From: Clostridia bacterium | GTDB lineage: Bacteria; Bacillota; Clostridia; Oscillospirales; Ruminococcaceae | NCBI GenBank assembly: GCA_026001145.1 | Contig: BNZN01000003.1 | Location: 1-42,879 of the forward strand | Length of the DNA: 42,879 nt | Direction: 5' to 3' | Shown here: one piece after another, positions 16,719-25,703 of the stretch | Layout: the number at the start of each line of letters is the position of its first letter | Numbering within the stretch: the stretch's first letter is position 1 | The notes under the pieces: model-generated | The model's database searches: none | Seen by the model: only the letters and a program-made list of their open reading frames with translations | Told to the model about the DNA's origin: nothing | Position numbers and translations under genes: made by a program

Positions 16719-19314
16719 TAGGTACTACCCAATAGATCCGGGTACATCCGAGTTTATCAAGGCAAAAATCTCAAGGCTTGCGAAATCATATACGCCAGAA
16801 TGGATATTCAATGAAAATGATCCAGATATCGGGTCGACCTTGGCACTTGTTTTTGCGGATATGATGGATGGCAGTGCTCACAAGATGAATATGATTTTGT
16901 ACAAGTATCGAATTGAGTTAATGAACATGCTTGGGCTTACATTAAAACCGGCAACTCCTGCCAGAAGTGTGGTCGCGTTTTCTTTGCTTAAATCTGCACC
17001 AAGCGGTGTGTTTGTCAAGGAATCTTCCCCACTTTTGGCTTATCCCGATGGTGATGATAAGGTTGTTTTTGAAACGGATTATGGCGTTTATTTAACAAAG
17101 GCGAATATTGCCCATATTTATTCTCTTTCTGGATCTGATGGAAAGATTCTTGGAATTTATTCAAGCGATGCTGATGACGCTGAAAACGAAAATGACAGCG
17201 AGTCTCAAAATGTGATTGCTTTCAACATGTTTGATTATTCTGCGCCCGGAATAGAAAGAAACATGTTTGTATTTGGGAGCAACTTAGTCTCTGCAGATTG
17301 CAAAGGTGGTCAGATATCTTTGAAATTTAAGCTGCGATTCGAAAAACATCAGGCGGGAACACTGGCAGAAAGCGACATTGATTTTAAATATTTCATGCGG
17401 CAGCCAAGATTGCCGAAACAAGAGATTTTTGAAGTCAAGGCTCAGAAAGTTGTGTTTGAATATTTTAATGGCACAGGGTGGTGCAAGCTAAATACCAAAG
17501 ATGATTATTCCGAGCTCTTTTGTGGGAATGCAGAGGCGGAAATTAGCATTGATTTTGTTTTGCCTGACGATATGTCTAGCACCTTGGTTAATGCTTATGA
17601 GTCGTTTTGGATAAAAATATCGGTTACCAAGGCAGAAAACAACTTCAGAACTCCAGCAATTCACACATGCCCCGTGATTGAAGATCTTCGCATGAGTTAC
17701 AAATATCTTGAGGGTGTGAAGCCTGAGTTTGTGACGAAATATTCGGGAGTGGAAAAGCAAGACATTACGAGTGAATTTGTGAACGGCAAAGATGTTGTGG
17801 TGTTTGAACCGGCATATGACGGCAGGAATTGCGTGTTTATTGGTTTTGATGCAAAAATGGAATCTGGTCCCATTAGCATACACTTTGATGTAACTGTGGA
17901 TAGTTCGGTGAAGAGAACAAACAATATCGGGTTTGAATATTCAAGTGCGGCTGCCAGCGGTGGGTTTAAGGAACTTAAAGTAATTGATGAAACAGAAAAT
18001 TTTAAGCACTCGGGTTGCATTGTTTTCAATCCGCCAAGTGACTTTTCGCGGAGTAGTTTGTTTGGAAAGAGTGAATATTGGTTGAAGCTTGTTGATCTTT
18101 ATAATGGGGAAGTTTTTGGAGAGACGAGTTCAATAAAAGTGAATGATATTAAACTTAATGCTGTACAGGTTTCGAATATTCAGACGATGGAAGAGGAGAT
18201 TTTTTATGTCGATCGAATGGACGAAAACATGTCGCTTGCTCTTTCTGCCGGTAATATTTTGAAAGCAGATGTTTTTGTAAACGAGGCGTTGATACTTTCG
18301 TTGCCAGAAAAAGAAGAATTAATTGAAAAGAACAAAGAGAACAATCGAAAAGATGTTCTTTATGAACTTGATATGTTTGGGAATTATGTGGATTTCTTTG
18401 TCAAGTGGCAAGAAGTTGATAGCTTCACGAAATCTTTGCCAAATGACAGGCATTATGTTTTAAATAGAAAAGCTGGCAAGATAACATTTGGCGATTCGAA
18501 GTGTGGAATGATCCCACGGAATCAGCCGCGGGCTGCCGTTCGGGTGTTTTACAGCATATGTGCAGGGGAAAAGGGCAATGTGGAGGTTGGTGCCATTAAC
18601 AGGCCATATTCTTACATTAGGTTTCTTGAAGACGTGCGCAACAACATCCCTGCTTATGCTGGTTATGATATAGAAAGCGTGGGCAACGCACTAAACAGAG
18701 GTTCAAGCTTGGTTAACAACCGCGGAAGATTGGTTACAAAGGTGGATTTTGAAAATGCTGTGAGGAATTTTTCGGATGCGATCGATAAAGTTAGGTGTGT
18801 AGTTGGGATGGATGCTACTGGAGCTCCAAAAGAAAGGCATATTACGATAGCAATCCTTATGAAGGAGTTTTATAAATCAAATGAGGTTTTCATTTCGCTC
18901 AGAGATGACATCAAAGAGGAATTGCTAAAAAGGTGTGATGTGTCTGTTAAAGAAGATGACATTCGCTTAATAGAGCCCATATTCATCAAACTTAGTGCCG
19001 ATGTGTGGGTTAAGGCAAGAAAGGTGGAGCAAGCGTTCGAAATTCAGAACCTGATGAAAACAAAACTTTGTGAATTTTTGCACCCGGTAACGGGCAACTT
19101 TGATGGTCAGGGTTGGCAGATTGGGAGGCCACCCAAAAAATCACAACTTTATTCCTTTTTGAAAACATTGGATTTAAGCTGTACCGTGAATAAGATAATT
19201 TTGACGGGATTTATTGAAGGAACTGATAAATATGGGGTTGATTTCGAAAGGATGGAAAAGCCGATTTTTGCAGAAGCTATAAGTGGTGAGCATAATGTGT
19301 TTGTTGATGGGTAA
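16705..19314 (+). CDS. Baseplate J-like wedge protein 1
   Basis: An 869-residue baseplate wedge protein of the type called putative baseplate assembly protein in eCIS clusters (Afp11/gp6 relatives). Evidence is the N-terminal EFIKAKISRLAKSYTPEWIF followed by NENDPDIGSTLALVFADMM, the mid region LPNDRHYVLNRKAGKITFGD, and the C-terminal J region with NRGRLVTKVDFENAVR and FIKLSADVWVKARK. Two such proteins normally form the wedge heterodimers. ATG 16705 is preferred because GGGGGAGG ends 6 bases before it. The large central beta-rich part (about residues 150-500) is longer than in phage J proteins, which is normal for the eCIS members. Confidence 0.85.
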   Translation: MVTSDRYYPIDPGTSEFIKAKISRLAKSYTPEWIFNENDPDIGSTLALVFADMMDGSAHKMNMILYKYRIELMNMLGLTLKPATPARSVVAFSLLKSAPSGVFVKESSPLLAYPDGDDKVVFETDYGVYLTKANIAHIYSLSGSDGKILGIYSSDADDAENENDSESQNVIAFNMFDYSAPGIERNMFVFGSNLVSADCKGGQISLKFKLRFEKHQAGTLAESDIDFKYFMRQPRLPKQEIFEVKAQKVVFEYFNGTGWCKLNTKDDYSELFCGNAEAEISIDFVLPDDMSSTLVNAYESFWIKISVTKAENNFRTPAIHTCPVIEDLRMSYKYLEGVKPEFVTKYSGVEKQDITSEFVNGKDVVVFEPAYDGRNCVFIGFDAKMESGPISIHFDVTVDSSVKRTNNIGFEYSSAAASGGFKELKVIDETENFKHSGCIVFNPPSDFSRSSLFGKSEYWLKLVDLYNGEVFGETSSIKVNDIKLNAVQVSNIQTMEEEIFYVDRMDENMSLALSAGNILKADVFVNEALILSLPEKEELIEKNKENNRKDVLYELDMFGNYVDFFVKWQEVDSFTKSLPNDRHYVLNRKAGKITFGDSKCGMIPRNQPRAAVRVFYSICAGEKGNVEVGAINRPYSYIRFLEDVRNNIPAYAGYDIESVGNALNRGSSLVNNRGRLVTKVDFENAVRNFSDAIDKVRCVVGMDATGAPKERHITIAILMKEFYKSNEVFISLRDDIKEELLKRCDVSVKEDDIRLIEPIFIKLSADVWVKARKVEQAFEIQNLMKTKLCEFLHPVTGNFDGQGWQIGRPPKKSQLYSFLKTLDLSCTVNKIILTGFIEGTDKYGVDFERMEKPIFAEAISGEHNVFVDG

Positions 19315-19376
19315 AATCTTAAATTGGGCTTTTGAAAGCTGTGGGGTTAAAAGATGATAAAGGTGGTGTTTGCTGA

Positions 19377-21509
19377 GTGTTAGAAAACATTAATCTGAAC
19401 GATAGAAGTTATAACGACATTATGGAGAGAGCCATCAATATGCTCCCGATTTTGTCTAAAGAATGGACTGACTATAACGATTCAGATCCGGGCATTACTT
19501 TGTTGCAGTTATTCGCAGTTCTTACTTTGCTGCAGCAGTCTTATGCCGATACCGTAGGTGATGAAATAAAAAGCAACTTGTTGAAATTACTTGGGTATGT
19601 TAGAGAACCTGTTAGAGCTCCAATTGCAATCTCGTCTATTGCAACACCCAAGGATCAGATGCTGCCTAAAAACACCAGATTCTTGAGTGATGGTGACCTT
19701 GCTTTTGAGCTCAGAGAAGATTTTTTGGTGACAAGCAATTCAATCAAGAAAGTCCTCTCAGTAAGTGATGAAGGAATTAGGGATATAACCGATATTGTGA
19801 CTAATGGGCTATCAAACAATTTTGCAAAGATTTTTGAGTGGGAATCGGTGCGTCGGGAGCTTTGCATAGGGTTTGAAAAACCTGTTGAAACAGGGGATTT
19901 TGTGAGTCTTTATTTCGATTTTGCTAATGCTGGCGAAGGAGAGGATGTTTTTTTCGATTTTGACACAAATGTCTGCGATGTTGCGTGGGAGTGTTTTACA
20001 AAAGATGGGTGGAAGAGTTTGTGTGTGGAAGATGGTACAGTTGCCTTTTCAAAGAGTGGAACTTTAAGGTTTAAGCCAAGTTATGCTATGGAAGAATATA
20101 AAGATTCAATTTTGGAAAATGGTCTTTTTTATATTAGAGCAAGAGTTGTTGATGGTAGGTTTGATGTAGCTTTAAAGCTCAAAAGACTTCTGATCAATGC
20201 TGTTCAGCTTTTTGGGCAAGAAACAATGGCAAGGACAGTTAATTTGGTTAGTGCCGGTGGTGAAAAACAGACAGTTAATTTGTCGAATGGGCTTGTGGGA
20301 CACAAGAAGTTTTTGGTTATGTGTGAGGAAGAGGGTTGCTTCAGATTATATTGCGAGCATAACGATGTTGAACCAAATCCAAAAGGGCGTTACTACATGA
20401 TTAAACAAAAAGAAGATGGAACGATTTGCTTGGAATTTGATAAGGAGAGGTTTGGCTTTGCCCCAATGCCAAACGGTACTAAGATTAGGATTGTAACTTA
20501 TTCGCCAGAATTGGCGGATTCTTTCAACTTGGGGAGGGTTGTTGGATTTGACGGGCAAAGGTTTGAGTTCAACCTGACTAACCTTTCTGAATTTGGGTTG
20601 AAACTTATGTTGAAGGTTGAAGATAGTGATGGTGTGAAATTTATCGATTGCAACAAAGTTGGCGCCAACTCGAAGAATGTTATGCTAGCTTATAGTTTGG
20701 ATTATGACGATAATTCGATTGTTTTGCATAATAATATTTGCTGCAGTGGTGAATTGATTATTACTTCGTGCATTTATTGTGCTGGTAAAAATGGCAATGT
20801 GGTTGCCGGCGAGAGGTTTGTGCTTGGTGAAGCGGGGAAAGCTTTGTTGGGGAATATAGAAGCGCATAGCATATATAACGTTCAAAACGGCAAAGATAGA
20901 GAGAGTTTGGATGAACTGATAAGGCGCATGGTGTGGGACATGGAATCAACTGGTGTTGCGGTGACAAAAGAGGATTATCTTTCTTTGCTCAAGGAGGTTC
21001 CGGGGATTACAATAGAAAAAATAAACATAATTTTAAAAAGTGAGCAAAATGAGGTTGTTGTTGCGGTGAAGCTAAAAAGTGATGATGAAATGCCCAAATT
21101 GAGTTCACGGCACAAAGAGATTTTGGGGAGACACATAGAAGAACACAGACAGTTAACAACTAATGTCAATTTTGTCTCTCCTCACTATATACCAATTGAT
21201 GCAACGGGCCGTATATACGTTAAGCAGGATTTTAAAGAAGCGGAATCGATTATCTATGATGTTTTGAAATATGAACTTGATGGCATTCGCTCGGATGTGG
21301 AGTTTGGCCGCGGTGTTGTTTATGGTGACATATATTCAAAAATAGAGAAGTTGCCATGCGTTGAATATATAGAAAGCTTGTCATTTGACAGCAGATCGAT
21401 GCATGCCAAAAAAGATGGAAACGGAAACGTGGTTTTAGACCCTTCGGCACTTGGGTATCTCGCCGATTTCCAAATTGTAATCGATAACAAATTGTTGACG
21501 GTGGTGTGA
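19377..21509 (+). CDS. Baseplate J-like wedge protein 2
   Basis: A 710-residue second wedge protein. The N-terminus LSKEWTDYNDSDPGITLLQL followed by FAVLTLLQQSYADTV is the typical motif of the eCIS baseplate J family (Afp12-type neighbours). The C-terminal half has ESLDELIRRMVWDMES, AVTKEDYLSLLKEVPGI and FVSPHYIPIDATGRIYVK, the gpJ domain proper. GTG 19377 is preceded by AAAGGTGGTG. The stop overlaps the gpI start region, which implies coupling. Together with the preceding protein it should form the wedges around the hub. Confidence 0.88.
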   Translation: MLENINLNDRSYNDIMERAINMLPILSKEWTDYNDSDPGITLLQLFAVLTLLQQSYADTVGDEIKSNLLKLLGYVREPVRAPIAISSIATPKDQMLPKNTRFLSDGDLAFELREDFLVTSNSIKKVLSVSDEGIRDITDIVTNGLSNNFAKIFEWESVRRELCIGFEKPVETGDFVSLYFDFANAGEGEDVFFDFDTNVCDVAWECFTKDGWKSLCVEDGTVAFSKSGTLRFKPSYAMEEYKDSILENGLFYIRARVVDGRFDVALKLKRLLINAVQLFGQETMARTVNLVSAGGEKQTVNLSNGLVGHKKFLVMCEEEGCFRLYCEHNDVEPNPKGRYYMIKQKEDGTICLEFDKERFGFAPMPNGTKIRIVTYSPELADSFNLGRVVGFDGQRFEFNLTNLSEFGLKLMLKVEDSDGVKFIDCNKVGANSKNVMLAYSLDYDDNSIVLHNNICCSGELIITSCIYCAGKNGNVVAGERFVLGEAGKALLGNIEAHSIYNVQNGKDRESLDELIRRMVWDMESTGVAVTKEDYLSLLKEVPGITIEKINIILKSEQNEVVVAVKLKSDDEMPKLSSRHKEILGRHIEEHRQLTTNVNFVSPHYIPIDATGRIYVKQDFKEAESIIYDVLKYELDGIRSDVEFGRGVVYGDIYSKIEKLPCVEYIESLSFDSRSMHAKKDGNGNVVLDPSALGYLADFQIVIDNKLLTVV

Positions 21510-21511
21510 TT

Positions 21512-22615
21512 ATGGCAGATGTAAAAAGGTTTGGCATCAAGGACGAAGGGTTTCTGTCCGGGGTTTTGACGAACATGCAGCTATCAGAAGAGGGGCTTGT
21601 GTTGCATGAATCGCAGAGTGGCGGATATATCTCTAAAGTTTTAGATAGCACTGAAGCGGGAACAACGTGGGGCAGGCTGACCCTGAAAGGATGCTTTGAT
21701 GAGGAGTGCCAGTATTCCATATATTCTTTTGCCACAGAAAACGACACGGTAATATATAATAATGTGAAAATGGATTTTGATGAGCTTTTGCGCTCGAATG
21801 ACATCGCATTTGCAGAAAAGATTAATGTTTTGAAAATGGCCGGAGCCCAGGTTGATGTCGGCTTGGATGACATTTTGTTGTCAGAGCAAAAGGGCAGATA
21901 TTTCATTTTTGCCATTCAGTTGTTTTCAGTGCATGAAGCGGTTATCGAAAGTGTGAATGTGATGTTTCCCAAAGAAACGTTGATACAATATTTGCCAGAG
22001 GTTTTTGCTTTTGAGGATTCAGGTTTTTTGGAAAGGTATTTGGCTATCTTTGGTTCTGTTTTTGCTGATCGTAGAGATTTGTTGGCCAAATTGCCGGATT
22101 ATTTGGATATTGATAAAGCACCGAATGACATTTTGCCTGTGCTGGCTAGTTGGCTTGGAATTGAGTTAAATCTCAGTTTTTGGGGCCCAGATCGATTCAG
22201 AAAGATTCTGAAAATGGCAAAAAATTTGAGTAAATTCAAGGGGACAAAACAGATTTTGGAAGATATAATCGAGGTTTATTTTGGTGAAAGACCGATTATT
22301 GTGGAGCAATTCAAATGGGGAAAATATAAAAGCGTTGAAGGCCAAAAGGGGTGCGAAAACCTATATGGCTCTAGTGCAAATGAGTTTACCATTTTGATAA
22401 AGCATGCCGTAAACGAGGTTGTTTTTTTGCATTTGAAAAGCTTGTTAGAAATGTTGGTACCGATCAGAGTAAAGGTTAACATTGTATTCTTGGATAAGGG
22501 TAGTTTTTTGGATCGATACACTTATGTTGATATTAATGCAAAGCTAACTGACAATCAAATGGGTGTTACCTGCGATGGTTCGCACAAATTGGACGAGGAT
22601 GTTGCTTTGGTTTGA
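21512..22615 (+). CDS. gpI-like tail protein (baseplate periphery)
   Basis: A 367-residue protein with a P2 gpI-like core from about residue 150: LIQYLPEVFAFEDSGFLERY, LAKLPDYLDIDKAPNDILPV, LASWLGIELNL and SKFKGTKQILEDIIEVYFGE. In P2 gpI joins the baseplate wedge to the tail fibre. The first 145 residues are extra and beta-rich (GYISKVLDSTEAGTTWGRL) and resemble sugar- or fibre-attachment extensions. ATG 21512 sits just behind the stop of the J gene. It is the last recognisable particle gene; no tail-fibre gene follows, so this N-terminal extension might serve as the surface-exposed element. That last point is inference. Confidence 0.8.
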   Translation: MADVKRFGIKDEGFLSGVLTNMQLSEEGLVLHESQSGGYISKVLDSTEAGTTWGRLTLKGCFDEECQYSIYSFATENDTVIYNNVKMDFDELLRSNDIAFAEKINVLKMAGAQVDVGLDDILLSEQKGRYFIFAIQLFSVHEAVIESVNVMFPKETLIQYLPEVFAFEDSGFLERYLAIFGSVFADRRDLLAKLPDYLDIDKAPNDILPVLASWLGIELNLSFWGPDRFRKILKMAKNLSKFKGTKQILEDIIEVYFGERPIIVEQFKWGKYKSVEGQKGCENLYGSSANEFTILIKHAVNEVVFLHLKSLLEMLVPIRVKVNIVFLDKGSFLDRYTYVDINAKLTDNQMGVTCDGSHKLDEDVALV

Positions 22616-22671
22616 TCAGCGGTTCTACTCCAATTGTCGTAACGGATTAGGGCAAGTGAGTTCTTTTTTTC

Positions 22672-22740
22672 ACGTGCTTTCCAAGCACTTCGAGATTAGA
22701 AACAAAACCGCCTTCTCGTACTTTTTTGTGATTTGACAAA
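22672..22740 (+). repeat. Dispersed intergenic repeat, 5' part (copy C)
   Basis: This matches the first 65 or so bases of the full copy at 27939-28119 read on the minus strand: the hairpin GTGCTT-TCC-AAGCAC, then AACAAAACCGCCTTCTCG, then TTTTTTGTG and TTTGACAAA. The 3' half is missing, and the truncation point merges into the promoter of the next gene. Confidence 0.75.
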
Positions 22741-22742
22741 TT

Positions 22743-22751
22743 TGATATAAT
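22743..22751 (+). promoter_or_regulatory. Extended -10 promoter for the GLUG-like gene
   Basis: TGATATAAT, an extended -10 (TGn plus perfect TATAAT at 22746-22751), lies about 70 bases before the start codon at 22821. No good -35 is seen at 17 bases (TTTTTG at 22723-22728). The TTGACA at 22733-22738 is too close to pair with it. The region between the gpI stop and here (22616-22671) holds only a short T-run (TTCTTTTTTT) after a weak stem, a possible end of the particle operon. Confidence 0.5.
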
Positions 22752-22820
22752 ATATGCACAATAAGTAATTGAACGGAGATTGATTCCTGATTTCAAATTT
22801 ATCTGTAAGGGGGAGTTTGT

Positions 22821-24449
22821 ATGTTGAAGCAAAGAAGAGCAATGAGCGTAATTCTGGCGGTGATGGTGAGTTTGACAACAATGTGCCAACACATAGTGTG
22901 TGCTGATTGAGGGGGGGGTAACCCACAAACTGTAAGTGCTGCAAAGAACGCGTTCTACGCAACTCATCCAGACTACGAACAGTCCGAGGAGAATCCGCAA
23001 TATGCCTTAGAAGCTAATACAACCTATACGATCGCTGATTTAGATGATCTTGTAGCACTTTCAGATTTGACAAATCGCGGGTTAGTTGCGCCAAATAGCG
23101 CTGGAGTCGATGGAGAGCTACCTTCGGGTGGGGCAATAATCGAAATGATCAAGGATGTGGATGCTACACTAACAGACACCACACAAGAAGGCGGTGTGGC
23201 CTTTTATTCAATCGGGACAGAGTCAAATAAGTTCAACGCAACATTCGATGGCAAGGGCCATAAGATAACGGACTTCACCCAGGTTGCGGATGGTAATCCT
23301 GGTGGTATAGGGGTCAGCCTTGGATTTTTTGGATACGTGGGCAACAACGGTGTTGTGCGGAACCTAAAGTTGATAGATGTCGACATCAGCGGCACAGCCG
23401 TTTCGCAGGGATACTTCGCTGGGTTCGTAAATCGCAACTACGGTTGGTTCGAAGCTTGCTGCTGCGTCGGCACAGTTGATGGCTCTTCCACGCCAAACTA
23501 CTGCCAGGCGGCTGGATTCTGCGGTTACAACGAAGGAGATCTACTCGCTTGCTTCGCTTGCGCCACTGTGCGGTGCGCTGGAACAGCCTCGTGGTGGGCC
23601 GTAGCGGGCGGCTTTTGCGTCCAAAACGAAGGCCTTTGCAGCGGGTGCTTTGCTCGCGGGACAGTTGACGTCGAAGATGAGGATGTCGACGCGACGATGG
23701 TGGGCGGCTTTCTTGCCAACGGTTCTATGCACCAATGGGCGTGCTATTCTGCGTGTCACGACGACGACGCACTGACGTTAGGAGCGCGGCACCGTGGCGG
23801 GTTCTGCGCGGGGCGCCCGAGCTCGGCCGTTGCCGTGTTTTTTGACAACGAGGTGGCAGGGTCACCTGCATACCGGGTGGCCGACGAACCTGGCAGCGGC
23901 ATTGGCCAGTCGACGCGCCAGATGAAAGGGTTAGATCCGATCGAAGGCGGCAAAACTATCCTGCAGTTGCTGAACGCCGAACTAGAAACGAAAGGCCTGA
24001 CGACTCATCGCTTTGTCCCTGATAGATACAACATCAATGATGGCTATCCGATTTTAGATTGGCAAGTTCCTTCTGGCGGCGGTGCTGGTCAAATATACCC
24101 TGGCGGATATCCATATCCTCCTTACCCTTCCGGTCCGGCGACCTACAGCTTCAAAACATCTGCTGACCCAGGCGGCAGCATAAAAGCAACTTATAAGGGC
24201 GGCGAGCCGTCATCTGTTTTGAGTATTCCCGTTGATGGAGTGGGTTTAGCAAGACCGCGAATTATCATAACACTACAGCCAGGCTACATATTGAAGGAGA
24301 TTCTGGTTAATGGGACCACATCCCCAGTTGTTCCGACTGGCAGTGAAAACACTAAAACGTTTACCTATTCTCTGGAAGGAATCACGCATGATATCAATAT
24401 GCAAGCGGTCTTTGCTCGAAATCTGCAAGGGCAAACTGCGAGCCCTTAA
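22821..24449 (+). CDS. Exported GLUG-like protein, interrupted by in-frame TGA
   Basis: The ATG at 22821 (behind AAGGGGGAG) begins a signal peptide, RRAMSVILAVMVSLTTM, that ends IVCAD followed at once by TGA (22908-22910) and a run of eight G. The same frame continues for 512 codons to 24449, so a single base change separates the signal peptide from the mature protein. The mature part has Gly/Cys-rich repeats of about 25-30 residues resembling GLUG motifs (AGFCGYNEGDLLACFACATV, GGFCVQNEGLCSGCFARGTV). A C-terminal domain follows a proline-rich linker (YPGGYPYPPYPSGP) and resembles bacterial repeat domains of surface proteins (GGSIKATYKGG, LQPGYILKEILVNG). The middle is visibly richer in G+C than its neighbours, suggesting transfer. 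It may be a pseudogene. It has its own promoter and so is not clearly part of the particle operon. Confidence 0.55.
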
Positions 24450-24469
24450 GATAGGCAGTCATTCATTTG

Positions 24470-24512
24470 CTTTTCAAGCATTTCGGTATTCAAAACAAAT
24501 TTCTTTCCCGCT
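24470..24512 (+). repeat. Dispersed intergenic repeat fragment (copy F)
   Basis: TTTTCAAGCATTTCGG followed by AAAACAAATTTCTTTCCCG repeats the beginning of the longer copy that starts 60 bases downstream. It is only the 5' end of the element. The whole gap 24450-24837 holds no gene I can support; it is filled by these repeats and about 130 bases of unassigned leader. Confidence 0.5.
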
Positions 24513-24531
24513 TGATTAAGCTAGTCCGATT

Positions 24532-24705
24532 ACTTTTCAAGTATTCCGAAAGCAGTAACAAATTCGCTTTCTCGCAGCTTTCTTGTGTTTGAAAGAAAGC
24601 TGCCCAAAGAAGTAAACCAGAGGGGGACTTGCGATTTTCCCTCCCTGGACTTTCTTTTGAAACGTTTTTTTCCAGAACCCAAGGTTGTTTGCTATGAGAT
24701 TTTGA
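24532..24705 (+). repeat. Dispersed intergenic repeat (copy A, full)
   Basis: About 174 bases alignable, in the same direction, with the reverse complement of 27939-28119. Shared blocks are GACTTGCGATTTTCCCTCCC, TTTTTTCCAGAACCCAAGG and GCTATGAGATTTTG. The central hairpin is GCAGCTTTCTT/GAAAGAAAGCTGC here and GAACTTTTTTGT/ACAAAAAAGTTC in the other copy: different bases, same pairing. Short open frames in this stretch encode similar peptides in both copies but have no start signals. Confidence 0.8.
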
Positions 24706-24837
24706 AATTGTTTGGAAAGTCTCACATCAACTGTAACTCTACAGCCTTCTCAAACCGATCCCAAATCCACTCTTGCATATTAACTTCACATGTGATAACC
24801 TATTGCGTGAGTTTGAACATTAAGAGGTGTAAGGTCA

Positions 24838-25635
24838 GTGAAATATAATGCTTGTATATTAATCGCGCACAACGATCCTTTTTTCATATCAATCTGCAGA
24901 AACTTCTTTTCCCAATATAACATACTGGTTACTCAGGTTGAAAGCAACTATTGTAAGATAATCCACGCAATCGAATTTTGGCAACCAGACGTTGTTTTGG
25001 TGAATGTTATAATTCCCAACTCCGATTCTGTTGCCATAATGGAAGCTTCACACCACCTAAATATTAAGCGCATTCCCATGTTTTTTGTAATTTCTTATGT
25101 TGACGACCACAAGATGAAAAGTTCTAATCTTGAGCAAGGCGCTTCCCAGTTTTTGCTCAGCCCATTTGACAATTATCTTGTGCTTTCAAAGATTTTTAAC
25201 TCTATCATTTCAGCACGTCATTCAGACCAAGTTACTCCTTGTTGTTGCGGAAACAGAGTTTCGCCCACGCAACATTGCGAACTTGCCATCTATGAAGCAA
25301 TTGCGAATCTTGGTATTCCTACGAACATGAACGGATACGAATACCTCTGCAGAGCTATTTTATACAACATTTCTATTCCTTGGCAAAGTCCGTGTCTTGG
25401 CAAGCAAATTTATCCAACTGTTGCATCGGCCACAAACTCCAATGCAGTCTGTGTTGAACGTTCAATTCGTCACGCTATCACCGCCGCGTGGAAAAACAAT
25501 TCGCGCTTAATTGCCAACTATTTCGGCATCTCCCAGAAACCAACCAACATGCAGTTCATTTCGTTTATAACTACAAAATTCAGGTTTGTTTCTGCTGGTA
25601 GTGGTGATCCCTCTTCTCTTCCATCTGCCCTTTAA
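24838..25635 (+). CDS. Spo0A-family regulator with degenerate receiver domain
   Basis: A 265-residue homologue of the sporulation master regulator Spo0A. The C-terminal DNA-binding domain is well kept: IYEAIANLGIPTNMNGYEYL, CVERSIRHAITAAWKNNS (recognition helix, about residues 212-226) and KPTNMQFISFITTKFRF. The N-terminal receiver (about 4-120) is recognisable but lacks its phosphorylation chemistry: the acidic pair is H11-N12, the phospho-acceptor is N56 (PDVVLVNVIIP), and the conserved Lys is S108 (LLSPFD where LKPFD is usual). It should therefore not work through the normal phosphorelay. GTG 24838 follows GAGGTG by 9 bases. It lies between the exported GLUG-like gene and ogt, transcribed like the particle genes. 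It could be a second, divergent Spo0A paralogue or the only one in a non-sporulating host. Confidence 0.85.
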   Translation: MKYNACILIAHNDPFFISICRNFFSQYNILVTQVESNYCKIIHAIEFWQPDVVLVNVIIPNSDSVAIMEASHHLNIKRIPMFFVISYVDDHKMKSSNLEQGASQFLLSPFDNYLVLSKIFNSIISARHSDQVTPCCCGNRVSPTQHCELAIYEAIANLGIPTNMNGYEYLCRAILYNISIPWQSPCLGKQIYPTVASATNSNAVCVERSIRHAITAAWKNNSRLIANYFGISQKPTNMQFISFITTKFRFVSAGSGDPSSLPSAL

Positions 25636-25703
25636 AAACCGACTTATTTTTGACTGTTGCATACATTTATTGCTCTGTTAACTTGATTTTTGGAGCAAGA
25701 ACA

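Noticed and set aside
5460..22615. Complete prophage or type VI secretion system
   Set aside because: No capsid, portal, terminase, integrase or lysis genes, and no TssJ/L/M membrane complex; DUF4255, DUF4280 and DUF6760 point to an eCIS.
22733..22738. TTGACA as the -35 of the GLUG-like gene promoter
   Set aside because: Only 7 bases separate it from TATAAT; it belongs to the truncated repeat, and the extended -10 alone is the better reading.
22908..22910. TGA recoded as Trp or Gly in this organism
   Set aside because: Many genes here end in TGA and all recognised proteins use TGG for Trp; no other in-frame TGA is found in intact genes.
22908..22920. Phase variation by the run of eight G in the GLUG-like gene
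   Set aside because: The in-frame TGA lies before the G-run, so a change in G number could not bypass it; the downstream frame already matches the signal-peptide frame.
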